From the NCBI GenBank assembly GCA_035222895.1, contig JAVYIG010000865.1, forward strand, positions 367,940-431,939: a stretch of 64,000 bases of DNA. Reading direction: 5' to 3'. Each line of letters begins with the position of its first letter. Within the stretch, counting starts at the first letter, position 1. The position numbers and the translations under genes are program-made. Positions 13,701-27,667 of this stretch are shown one piece after another. The DNA comes from Strongylocentrotus droebachiensis (lineage: Eukaryota > Echinodermata > Echinoidea > Camarodonta > Strongylocentrotidae). The notes beneath the pieces were generated by a model that saw nothing but the letters and a program-made list of their open reading frames with translations, was not told the origin of the DNA and ran no database searches.

Positions 13701-16700
13701 CCCCGTGATCCTCTCTTTCTTATGTTAATTGAGAGCTAAGTTAATGAGATAGGCACCTGTAAGTGACCTCGCTGTGTGGTCTAATTGCTTCTGGCTGAAC
13801 TAGTACAGCCGGCCTTTAAGTCTTTTCTCTTTCTCCCACATATTCAGAGGATTACTGGGTGGTGTACACCGATTACACTGACCACGCCCTCATCTACAGC
13901 TGCAACGACAGGAAACTTGACGGAACATGTAAAGAGGGTGCTGTTCACGCTTACATCCTAAGCCGTAATACCTCACTGTCTGAACAAGCAATGAGGCATG
14001 TGAACATGCTTCTTGAAGGTGTTTGCGTCGATCCCCGTGACATGGTTGCAGTCCCATCTGGTATGTTTGGCAGTTTTGATCGATGAATATATTTCATTAT
14101 CGATCAATCGATCTGTCAATCTATCTACTAGAAAGTTGTATCTATTTTGTTTTATATCTATATCTGTCTGTTTATTTTTATGTTTCTATATGTTTCTATA
14201 ATGTTCTACCTATGGTATCTGACTTAAAATCCATTCATCTAGTCATCTATCAATATATTTGAATTTCTTAATTAGTTATTCATGTGTAATATATTAGCCA
14301 TACAATACACATATTAGAGTTATCCTTTTGAATATATTTAACCTCTATATGGATTACATAATTTTCCTTCAACGTACATTGTTGAACAAGTTAAAATACT
14401 TTTTCTTTAGTGGATGGCTGATGCTGAAATATTCTATATATTTTATGACTTGTTTTTCAATTATGTGCGGATCTTGCAGCCACTCTATGCAAATCTATGC
14501 TAAGCGTCCTACTTTTTTGAGATGAGAAACTCTAACGTGTTATAATTATTTTGTTGTGTTCTATTTTATTTCTCTCCATATAGAATGTGATCCTTTCCTC
14601 GAAATGGGAATCAGAAGACCAGGTATGTTCCAAAAAGTTTGGAAGGAATTAATTGTAAACATAGAATCAATATCGTTATTACTATTAAAATATTAACTTC
14701 TCAATCAACAGGAAAGAATTCAAACAGCCTTTTAAGGTCTACCCACATGATTGTGCTGCAAATCTACCCTCTAAGTTGTTAACTGCTTATATGTACTTAT
14801 CGATACATTTAAGTTCAAAGCATGATGTTACCTCTGACTAAATGTATTTGTGTTAAACCATTATTGAAGTAAACAATTGATTTACATGAACAGGTAAGTT
14901 TCCAACTTTCAGGTTCATGAAAAGAAATATTTTAATAATGTGAAGCTTATTTTAGATCGAAGTACTGAATGTCCTTTTACTATTTTTGCAGAGAGACTTT
15001 GGCAAATGCCCAATACAAGTCAAATTCCTTATAGTAACCCATATGGAAACCGGGTGGTCCATGTTGTAAGCGTATGGCAGTTAGACAAATTCAGTAGTCA
15101 TTGTGTTACTGGGAATGAAAATTAGATCAGAGATTCCCCTCTATGCTAAACATTCAGAAAGGTGAAAACATGTTTGATTCAATATTTGATTGATTTTTTA
15201 TTTGTATTTAAGTGATAGAGATAGCCAAGTCTTGTGTTGTGGACGAGCTGCCGATCATGGAAGATTTCGATATTGCCCGGGTAAGTGTCACTGATTATAC
15301 TTGTTTAATTTCAGTAGACTTCATATCTGTTACCGTTGGTTATTTAACGTCAGCTACATGTATGCCTGAATGGGTAAAATCAAACTTAATTTATCCTCTC
15401 AATGGAGCTCATTGGAAAATGCGTATGTTTCACAAACACTTGTTACCCCCCATCATTTTTAAGATTGTAGTGGGTTGTTAATGCAAAGGATATATTACCG
15501 TGATTGCTATAGAATTGTGCAATGTAAGCTCACTGCATATACATGTAGTACAATCTGACTATTATATGATTTTGGAAGAATTTGCAATAGCATTATGATG
15601 TGAACATTCAAACTTCTAATATCTTAATGATTGAGGCTCTGAATAGACCTGTGATTAATAAAATCTATATTTTAATGGATTAATTTCAAGCTTCCTTGGA
15701 GGAAGAAGTGCTAAATCGGCTCAGAATCATAGGGATGTCAGACCAGGGCCCAGTCTTACAAAGAGCTGCAATTGATCCAAATCAATCGCAAGTCCTCCAA
15801 TTGATTGCAAGTTTGCAGTCTCCTATCTCTTATCTGCATAGTTGCAATTGATATCAACTCTTTTTAAGACAGGGCCCAGTAGTGCAATATTTGTACACTT
15901 TGAAGCCAGTCTAACTTTGACTCTGATTAGATGGCTTGAATGCACTAAACAATAGTTGTTAGTATTCTTATCATTATTTAGAACCTTATCAGGAAGATGA
16001 TGATAGACCACGACACCTCCATAGGCTGCTCTGTCTTTTTTTTTTTACATGAAAGAAATGGTGATTTAGAATGATCTGAGTATATTTGTATTCCCATTAC
16101 AGTATGCAGGAGATTGGTACACTGTCTCCCAGATTCAACCGTTTGAGTATCCCTTCCACCGAGTCTCAAGTTATAACCTCCAAGATAATGGAAGACTCCT
16201 CATGTCTACTGATCAGTTCTTCAGGTTGGTTCCATATATTCATCTTCCAGTTTCTCTCTTTGTATAGGTTGATGCATGCTCTAAAGTTGATAAAGCGTGG
16301 GTATATAGAGGGCAGCACAGGAGCTCAGTGTTATGTAGTGATCGGGAGTGATTGCCAAGTTGCATACTTCATGAATGACTATATTTAAAAACTGGAAGGG
16401 ACCAATAATAAAAAAATATGTTTTGCTAGTTTTTGCGGTTCTATGCAGGTTGGAGTATACTATTCTGAATATCTATCTTTTTATCCTTCTAATTCCATTT
16501 CTGTAAAGACATCAGGCAGGTTTTTGTTTACACTCTACATAAAGGTAAAAGTGAATTGAATAGGTGACACACCTATTAGCATGCATGCACACCAAAGTCA
16601 ATTTTAATGTAATTTGTATGTAGTTAGATATATCTACCTGCCTGCTGCCTGCATCAGGTAGCAGGTGTAAAAGAGAGTGTTTCATGGCAAATACTGGTTA

Positions 16701-19700
16701 ACCCCATCTACGTCTTCTTTTGGACAACTGCACGTAAACGAATGGATTTGTTTTACTTGGTCAGCGCGCGCTATCGTTCGCGAAACAGACCAAAGTTCTC
16801 CTCACGCTTCGGTTTCGCGTATGTTGCACGCACGGGAATGCTGCGGTCGCGTCGTCCGTAGCCATATTATACTCAATTGGCCCCAGGTAGGGCCATGGGA
16901 AAGACACATATAGTCTCGTCATGACACACTCCTTTTAACTGGTAGATCTATCTAACTTTCGTACACCCCCCCCCCCCTCTTACCCAATAAATATCATCTT
17001 CAACATCATCGTCACCATAATCACCATCACAACCATCATTATGGCATCCTCATTATCATTAATATTATCATCAATCTTTTTTTTCTTCAATCTTTTTATA
17101 TTTGCCTTTGTAGACCAGGAAATTGTTCCACCATGCATTTTGATGCCCATGCTTTCCATCTCCAGCGAGAGGAAGGTGATACCATGCCAATCAATGGGAA
17201 ACTTTTCCTTCAACCTCTTGATAATAGAGTACCTCCAGGTATGAGGAATGTTTCTTTTCATTTCATTTGAACCTGGGGGGTGTTTCACAAAGATCCTAAG
17301 TTAAATTTATCTCTATTAAAGTCCTGAGCATCTTTGAAAATATTTTATAAAATTTATTTTAAAAGGCATTACATTTTGATACAAATCATTCATATTTTCT
17401 ATTATAAAGGAGATTTCATGTTCTTGATGTGGAATTTATGAAAAATCTAAAATACTTCAATTTTGTTTTTGAATATATTTTATTTTAAGGCTACCGTTGG
17501 CTCTCCATAATATTTCAGTCCAACTGAGAGTGAGGTTTGACTTGGGATCATTGTGAAACACCCCCCTGGTGGTTTAATTGGTTCAGTCTTTCATATATTG
17601 AATGGAAATTCGAAAAGGTTTGCTTGGTGAGAAGTATCATTTTGCTTATGAAAAAACGATACATACACTTTGGTGGGGAATCTTGTAGATTAGCAAGAAT
17701 ACAATTAATCTCTTAGAATATTAAATTAAAATTATTTCTTGGGGTGAGGATTCCTAATAATTACAGTATGAAGATTAAAACCAAAGAAAGTTAACAGATA
17801 GCTCTATATTATATTAGTGGTATTAATACACAAAATGTTTACTTTTGTTACTCAAAATTCTTTCCATACCATATTTTTCTATTTGATATTATTAACTAGA
17901 TTAAAAAGTATTTGTATTTGAATTGAAAATAGTCTTTATCCCAAATATTATGCCTTCAAGATCTTAAATTAAGGATATGAATGAAGTTCATATCATGACT
18001 TTAAAAATACACAAGATGCCATTATGACTCGTCTTGAATGTTTAAAGTTTACTGGAATTCAAAAGGTAAACTGAAAATTGATTGTGTTTTTCAACAAGTG
18101 TCTACATTCAAAGAATCACATATATCATCCATTTTGTAATAGAATATATCACATATTCTTTCGAATGAATAAGAGCATGGAAAAGATTGGTGAGCTTTGC
18201 TATTAAAGAGCTCTAAATTCCATTATAAAGAGCATTTGGTTCTCGTTTTTTTCTTAGACCATGCATGATCATCCATGGATGTATTGTTAATCTTGTTACA
18301 TTATTGTTCTCAGGCAATTACTGGGTAGCCTACACAGACTACACCGACCACGCCCTGGTATACAGCTGCATCAGGAAGAACGTGAGCGGGGAGTGTATGA
18401 GAGGTTACTCCATGGCCTGGTTCATGTCTAGGAATCCCGGGCTGAGCGACGGCGCCGTGATGCATATGACACACATTCTCCGTCAGCTGTGTGTGGACCC
18501 AGCAAGACTGAGGGATGTTATCACAGGTGAAAATTGGGACCTTTTAATATCATTTTGAAATTACACATTTAATTGATGGGCCTCTATGGTTATGCAATCA
18601 TGTGAATCACAATACATGTGTGAATAGAATACTTATTCAAAATTAATATCAGTTTTCCCCAAAATTTTCAGGGAAATTATTTGTAAACATCTAAAGACAA
18701 ATCAATACACAATTCAACTACATTCATGACATGTTAGAAAGGGGTAAAAAGAACCTTCACTTGATCTTAATTTGTTATATATGAAAGTGAAGGTTACATA
18801 TGTTTATATAGAAAAAGTGTACATTTGAACCAAAGGCTATAGCCAAATCGATATCAACTACATCCTAAAGAGATCTTCAATCGCAATTTACAAAAATGTG
18901 AAATGAACAACTTATAACTGTCACAATTGATGTACAAATCAACTACATTTTCTTAATTACTGATGTAATTTTTTTCTTTTTCTCTGCATTATATTTCCAG
19001 AATGTGATGCTGCAATCGGTATCAGCTCAGAACCAGGTAAAACCCCCCTCCCCCTCTTTTGTTTTCATTATTATCTGTATTGTATCTGTTTGTGAAAATA
19101 TTGGCGTATATATAGAAGAGTTTTGATTAAATTGGCGACAACATATATGATAATAGAGCATTTTAAGTTCAATCTATGACATCTTGATTGTAGAACCATA
19201 TTTTGTATTTGTTGCTTTTTCAATTCAAATGAACATTTATTTTCTTCCAAACAATACATAAGTAGGAACATAAATATAATTAAAGAACTTGTATTACAAG
19301 GAAGAAGGCGTGAAACCTGAAAAGCATAGCTTGTAGTGGGTACATGAAACCATGAATTCATTTTCTTAATTTTTTGTTCATGTTTGCAGCAAGGAGTGAA
19401 TGTGATATTTCAACCTTCCAAGTGAAAGAAAACTTTGTCATTGATAAGGTAAGATGGATGAATAATCTTTATGTTGAGTGTTGCATTCCAATCCCACGTT
19501 GGCTTAGTTCTCATGCATATATCTTATATTCATTGTACTGATGTTTCGCCCCCATGTGATAAATATCTTGCACATAAATGCACCATCTGGTTGTCAGTGA
19601 TATTCTCATATGGTTATAAATATGACACAATTTATTTGTCTCGCCCCTTCCCCACTCTCTCTCTCTCCCTTTCTTTCTCTCTCCCCTCTCTTTTTCTCTC

Positions 19701-19887
19701 TATATCCCTCTCTCTTTCTCTCTCTCCCACTCTCTCTCCCCATCTCTCTCTTCCTCTCTCTCTCTCTCCCCTCTCTCTCCCCTCTCTCTCCCATCTCTCC
19801 CCCCCTCTCCCATCTCTCTTCCTCTCTCTCTCCACTCTCTCCCCCTCTCTCTCCCCTCTCTCTCCCATCTCTCCTCCCCCCTCTCCC

Positions 19888-19945
<58 letters not shown>

Positions 19946-22900
19946 TCTCCTCTCTCTTCTCTCCCTTGCTCCTACTCTATCTAATGTTTTCGTCATCATT
20001 TTAATCTTCAGTCCCTCTTCATTTATCCATATTTTGTACCGTAGTATTGTTCCTCCTTAAAACAACTGCCTCTTCTTTTTTTCTCAGTTTATGGGAGATT
20101 GGTATGAGTTGAGCCACACTCGTGGTGAGAACCACATGGTACTACCAGACAATGAGAAGATGTCAATTATGGCACCCTCTGAGGACAACGATGGCCACAT
20201 CGCAATCACCATGAAGAACATTAGAATGTGAGTAATGATGATAGTAATATTAATAATGATAATAATATTAATGATGATAATAATATCAATGATGATAATA
20301 ATATCAATGATGATAATAATATCAATGATGATAATAATATCAATGATGAATATCAATGATGATAATAATATCAATGATGATAATAATATCAATGATGATA
20401 ATAATATTAATAATATTCCAAGTTTATAGCACGTCGACGATGTCTCTTAGCTTTACAGATGTATCATAACCCCGGTAATTTAATTCAGACTTGCCCACAC
20501 ACAATGTATGCACATTCTCCACTCCTTGGGGAGCATTCCAGCCAGGCGCCATTTTAAAGACGCTTACAATTAATACTGAGCAACCTACATTAACGTTCGC
20601 ATCCTTCCAGTTGCCCATTTAACACCAGGGTGGAGAGTGGCAAATGTAGATTAACTTCTTACCAAAGGACTGGGATTTGAACCCCGTACCTTGCGATCCG
20701 TAGTTAAGTGACTTATCCACTAGACCACAACACTTCTATGATGGCACTGATACTGGCAATTTTTGTTGTTTTGTTAATTGATATATATGTTACTTTTCCC
20801 TTTCTAATCGTTTCATGGTGTTCATATGACCTGCCATTTGCTTCTTTAAACCTGTATTTTAACATTGAACTTTCCACTCTCTTGAACGCATCAGCCATCT
20901 TGGGTGACCAAAATTGCATAGTCTTCATTTGACCATTAGAGATATAACATTCGGTACATATACATGTAATTCTACTATTGGATCTCTTTTTTTTTCCCCT
21001 CCTTTCTCCATGTAGGGATGGAGAATGCAATGCAAGCGATATGCCAGGCAAGGGTTGGATAGGCCGGGAAGAGCCTGCTAAGATCGTCGTAACTTTCCCT
21101 CTCATACCAGAAGGGTATCAAGTTCCACAAGTGGGTAGGTAATCGTTTGTAACTAATTTTTGTTGATTTGATTTTATGGGGGCAGATTTCTTCAGAGTCA
21201 TTATCATCCCCCTCTCTTTTCAACAACTTGCTGTCTAGAGGTTAAAAAAAAATTGTACATAGAAGACATATACCAAGAATTTACATAAAAAAATTTTTTT
21301 GAAATATTTGATGACCATTTTGCAAGGTTATGGTAAAAGAATAATTTTTTTATTTGTAAATGTGCCTACTTCTAGGGAACTTTTAGTTTTAATCACTTTA
21401 AAGACTGAGATATATGTATTTGAATCCTTGGAAATTAGATCTATTTTAAAAGCGAGATCAGAAACAAATTTGTTTTCTTGCATTATTTCCTTAATTGAGA
21501 AAGAAAGAAAGATCCTATTCTTCAGTGAAAGCTGCATGTTTTTAAAGAAGAGGAAATGATTTCATGAGCGATATAATACACTATGTTTGGTGTCCATAAA
21601 TTCCCAATATTATAAATGTATTATTATTGTCAAAAGTGTCCATTTCACACACTATACAATCAAACCTACTTTACTGACCATCTGTCTACAAAGACCACAT
21701 TTTTTGTTTCCCTTGAAAATGGTTTCTCATTGAAACATGTACTAAAAGAAACCTGTCTACAAAGACCACCTGTCTACAACAAGCACATTTTTTGTTTCCC
21801 TTGAAAATGGTTTCTCATTGAAACATGTACTAAAAGAAACCTGTCTACAAGGCAGTGGCGGATCCAGGGGGGGGCCCCCCCCCCCTTGAGAAAAAAATCA
21901 TGTAAAATCACGCGATTTTTACCTTTTTGGGGGGTTGGGCCCCCCCCCCCCTGGCGCTCAAGGGGGGGGTGCAAATTAAAAATTTTAGAGGACCAAAAAA
22001 AAAAAAATGTGCTCACTACCCCCCCCCCCCCCCCCCCACTGAGCGACTTTTCGGCTGGCTGAGTCGTTGCGATTTTTTTTTGGGACTTCAAAAAAAAAAA
22101 AAAGTGTCCGCTTACCCCCCCCCCCCCCCCCCCCCCCACTGAGCGACTTTTCGGCTGGCTGAGTCGTTGCGATTTTTTTGGGGACTTCAAAAAAAAAAAA
22201 AAAGTTGGGCCCCCCCCCCTAAGAAATCCTGGATCCGCGCCTGCTACAAGGACCACCTGTCCACTTTTTGTGTTTCCCTTAGTCGGTCGCTATAGACAGA
22301 TTTGACTGTAAGATCTATAATCTCTTTGTACACAGTGAACCACTGGGTGCTGGACACGGACTACGTCAACTATGCCATCACATACACCTGCCACAGGATC
22401 AACAGGGACGGGAGCTGTGACCCTATGGCTATGGGTCTCTGGATCCTGGGTAGGGAGAGGCAGATCCAGCCCACATTCTGGGCTACCATCCAGAGGGTCA
22501 TCGAGGATGCTTGCATCGACCAGGCGGTGGTCCAGGCTAACCCAGGTCAGCTAGGAAGCTAATTAGTTTAAAGTGACTCCGTAACATTGTCTCAGATTCT
22601 GAGATAAAATCCTGGATTTAGCTCATGCTGCAATCATCATTATAAACCTTTAGGTCAGTCAGGAATCCCATGACTTGTACAAGCCTGTCTGATTATCAAG
22701 ATATTTATGATTGGAAATCTAAATCAAATTTTGCGTTTTCCTAACCGTTTTTATAACACTACAGTCTATTGGGGAAAATGAGTATGGTAAAACCGGTCAC
22801 TCAAAGATTGTTACTTTTTTGAGGCACTTCATGATCATTTTGAAGCACCATAGGGCTTCAATATAACACCATATCACAGACACTGATAACACGTAGGGCC

Positions 22901-25900
22901 ATGCATCTCAGATTTAACATTGTTAAACGATGCCTTTAATATACAGTATGTAATGATTGTAAGACAACTTGTAACCCCCATGTCCCTGTCTTATAAAGAG
23001 TTTTGATTGATTTGGATCAGTCACAAGTCCTAATCAATCGCAAATTTGCAATATCAACTCTTTAAGAGACAGGGCTACAAACTGCATTCATGAACCCCCA
23101 CTTCCTTCTAAACAAGTACCATGCACTGTGATTCTAATTTCTGTACATTGTGCTTATCCTATGTTGAAAGTATTTCACACTTGTTTTGGGATTGCCCTTT
23201 TCTTGTATGCATCAATTCATGATTTCCAAGGTTCTGTTCTTTAAAAAAAGAAGTACTTTTTAATATGAATTCCTTTCTGCTTGGTTTCTTAATGGTAAGC
23301 AATCTTGCTTTACAGCTAGGAAGGGGTAATTTTGCTTTGGATCCCCCAAAAAAATCATTGACTTAAATTCTGCTGCAATCATAATCATAAACCTTTAGGT
23401 CAGTCAAGAATCCGATGACTTTTATAAGCCAATCGCCTGTTTGATTATCAAGATATTTTCCCATTAACCTTGTTATTTTTTATGCAAAACTGTATGTATT
23501 CTTTACTACATCCAAAGGAGAAAGTTTATCTTTAAATTCTTTTAATAATAGTTTGAAGCGCTTTCATGAAGTTGAGAAAAGAAAGTTGAGCAGGCGCTTT
23601 CTAGTAAACATAAGTTTGTTTTATCACTAGATAATATGACACATGTAAGACTGCTCTAAACATGTTTGCTTTTACTGATTTGTCACAGCAAGCATCTGTT
23701 GCTATTTTATTTTAGTTGCTTTTGTTTGTGAATGTTTGAATAAAAAAGTTATAGTCTTAAGGATAGCAAGATAATGATCAAAAAGAAACCAGAGTGAATT
23801 GAGTAATGTGTTTAACCGGTTTTATTTATTTATTTATTTATTTTTTCTTCACATTACAGCTCCATGTCCAAAGGAACCTGTTCCTGAACCAGGTAATCAG
23901 AAAATACTTTGTATACCCCACCTCTCTCTCTCTTTCTCTCTCTCTTCCATCCCTTCCTAACCCCTCCCACACTTTCTCTCTCTCCCCCTGTCTCTCTCCC
24001 CCGTCTTTCTCTCTCTCTTCCATCCCCACTCTCTCTCTCTCCCTGTCTCTCTCCCCCTGTCTGTCTGTCTCTGTCTCTGCCTCTGTCTGTCTGTCTCTCA
24101 TCTTTTCTATGCTTATGCTTTGCCATCAAAATGTGATATATTATTCTCTATGTATATTTTATGCAAAGCACTATAAATGGTCATAAAATGTTGAATTTTA
24201 CAACCGAAATAAGATAGAAAATTATAAAACCCAGTGGACATACTTTTATTATCTTAACCTATGTTGTCTTGTCTCTATGTTTGACAGTCTTTTTGTTTGT
24301 TTACTGTAATACCAAGGAGTTATAATTTATAACTCCTTGGTAATACCAGCAACTTTGGTAACATGAATTGTATTGTATTTGTTAAACTTCATTGATGTAC
24401 AACAACATTCTGTTTATTAACATATAATCAATTTACAATGTAATGTAACATATCAATATTCTGTAAACATATATACCGTATAAATCTCACAAATGGTTGA
24501 CATTCCACTTTTTAACCGCAAGAATCTTATGTGAATTTCTCTTTTCAAAATGTTTCCATCTAGCCCCAGTTGATGTGATGGGTTGTGAGGATGTAGGATT
24601 TGGTTGCTGCCTCCTCTCTAGTGAGGCTGCCATGGATGCTGACTTCTCCAACTGTCCCCGTAAGTATTGGACTCCAGGCGATATGACTTTACGCTATATT
24701 CTCAAGTTCACAAAAGAAGATATGATATCAAATGAATTGTAAGTTGAAGGTTCTTTTGTTTTTCGGGACTAAATTCCAAAAAAAAAAATCAAAATTGTTC
24801 AGAATAACCAGTGAAGACAGACACTAAGTGGAATATTCTCTGTAAAAGATAAAAAATCTCACTTATATAGTAAGAGGTGCACAAGAGGTCTATGCCTCAT
24901 TGGACACGCTAACAAGTACCGGTAATATGATTGCTGAAAATTCCCAATGTGACTTTTAAAGTCATGGCAGTCATTTTTATTGTCAGTAAAAGAAAGTCAA
25001 ATAGTACCTTTAAAAAACTAACTTGTGTCAGTTACATATAGGATTATTGTTTGGAAATATCAAATCCTTGATCTTGATTGATTTTACCTGTCTAAAGTAA
25101 ATTTAATGTTCTTTTCAAGTGAAATAAAAAATAATGTATACAAACTAATAAGATGAAAAAACAAAGTAAAAGGGAATGTAATCCTGCTTGACATTAAAAC
25201 AAGGATGTTAATTACAAGTCACAGATCATGTATGCATCAAGATCTTTCATGATTGGAGCGAGGTATGCGATTACACAACATTTTTTTGACAGGGTTAGTG
25301 TTAGAATACGTGGTGTAACTGCAAACCTCACTCATATCTATCATCACCATGGAATGATTATACATCTTTCATGATATCTCTAATATGTATATGTCCCCAC
25401 TTTGAATGTAATACTTCAGGTATAGCGCCACCTGTTGCTGGTCAGATGATCCCAGAAGCACCTGTTAGTCTCGTGGAAGGACAAGGTATGAATAAACTAG
25501 CTTTTAACCCATTCAGGTTTATAGGGATCCTTAAAAGGCTGGATTGACCCCCTCTCCTTCATCATATTGGCAAGATTTGTATTTTTTTGGGGGTACTGTA
25601 TTCTTTTAGTCAGATCTGAAGAGGAAAGCGATGGAATAAACTGTTGTAAATTATTTGAAAAATCATACCACCGTGGACATGTATATTGAATAAAGTTTGT
25701 GAAATTTTCAATGTTGCCTGTTTAAGATAAATGTATATCTGTGTACTTTTTTTCATAGGAATCACTTTTTCATTGTTATAAATTGTTTCATTCTAAAAGC
25801 CTTTTTTTTTTTTTTTTTTTTGGTGGGGGGGGGGGGGGGGGGGGGGGTTGCATCTGTCAAGATTACTTTTTCAATCCAGTGAGATTGGTACTCAATGTAA

Positions 25901-27597
25901 AATCGGGGGGGGGGGGGGGGGGAGGTGTTTCATTTTAAGACTACAAATGGCTCTCCATAATTTTTAAGTCCAACTTACAGTTAAATTTGACTTAGGATCT
26001 TTGTGAAACACCCCCTAGTTAGTAAGCCAAAGAAAGACAACTGCTCTTATATATGCCATGTAGTGTAACTGTATTTAAAATCATTTTATTGTCTGTTCTT
26101 AGTTGTCTGTGAACTGCACATGAATTGCAAGATGTTCTGCCGGTTTGGCTTCAAGAGGAACAGCGACAACTGTGAGATATGTGAATGTGCAGAAGCACCA
26201 AGTAAGCATTTCATCTTAACTTCTTAAAGGCATCGTTTAACAATGTTAAATCTGAGATACACGGCCCTATGTGTTATCAGTGTCTGTGATACGGTGTAAT
26301 ACTGAAGCCCTACAAAAATTGCGCTTCAAAATGATCAAGTAGTGCCTCAAAAAAGTTTAAATCTTTGAGTGACCGGTTTTACCATACTCGTTTCCCCCAA
26401 TAGACTGTGGTGTTATGAAAACCGTTAGGAAAATGCAAAATTTGGTTTCAATTTCCAATCATAAATATCTTGATAATCAGACAGGCGATTGGCTTGTAAA
26501 AGTCATGGGGTTCCTGACTGATCTAAAGGTTTATACTTATCATTGCAGCATGAGCTAAATCCAGGATTTTGTCTCAGAATCTGAGACAAAGTTACCGGAT
26601 CCCTTTAAAGTGTACATATAATCACCCCAAAAATACTTTGCTATGTCTGTAAAGGGATCCATGTCACTATACTCAGATACTCAAAAAATGAGCTTCAAAT
26701 ATTACTTTTCTATAATAAGATATTGCAAGGAAGAATGAAATATAAGAACTATTCTTGTCTAAATGTGCAGGCATTCAATATGAAAATTACTTTATTCAAA
26801 TTAATGCTCTGTTTGTTCAGAATTCAGATAGTAATCTTGAGCATTGGATTTTTCTTGAAATGTCATTTATATTTAAAGTGTTATATCCCCCCCCCCCCCT
26901 CCATAGAGAATATGATTACAGTGTGCTCATTTTTTAGGACTTGCCCTTTTGTGTTGGGTTTGAACAGCGGTAAATAATATAACCATTTAGATTCTATTTT
27001 CTTTATTAAATTTTGTTTTGTTTTTATCTTTTTGTTAATTACTATTTCTAGTTCAAACACCAAACCATGGAAGTAATCAAGGTAAGCAAATAATGTTTAA
27101 TTAAAAAAAAAATTGATTGTTATTTGTGATTGTTTTTGTCAATTTGCAATTAAAAAGTAAAAAACTAGTTGTATATTTATCATCCACTGATACATTAGTC
27201 ACACTGAAAAAACAATAACACCTTATCGACAATAGAACTTGAATTAATATTACACCTATGACCCGGAATTGGTCTTGAATGAGCCCTAGCATTGATAGCA
27301 GACATAAAGGCACAATCCACACTCTTATATGCAGAGCTTCCCACATCAAACAATAAATCTGCTTTGATTATGTTTCACCATCATGATCATTTACAGATAT
27401 GTTCATTTACAATAATATTAATAATAATAATAATAGATCTCATTTATAACGCACCTTATATTTTGTTTCTAGGTGAACCTCATTGTTTTTACTTTATTCA
27501 TGTATTCATATACAGTTAAACCTGTCTAATTAAGGCCAGTAGGCCACCGAAAGGAAACAGAAAAAAGTGGCCACTGTAGACAGGTTCTACGACACAC

Positions 27598-27667
<70 letters not shown>

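Noticed and set aside
19471..20004. Long open frames on both strands rich in Ser-Leu or Arg-Glu
   Set aside because: They are translations of a CT/GA microsatellite inside an intron. The same applies to 23806-24186, 44594-44934, 45937-46371, 46674-47052 and 49799-50101.
21774..22256. 160-codon minus-strand frame rich in Gly and Phe
   Set aside because: Arises from poly-C and poly-A runs of the hAT-type MITE.
22302..22562. Separate small gene starting at ATG 22302
   Set aside because: It is the fourth exon of lipocalin module 5 (22336-22545) read with flanking intron. Similar apparent starts at 4998, 8428, 13859 and 18265 are the equivalent exons of modules 1-4.
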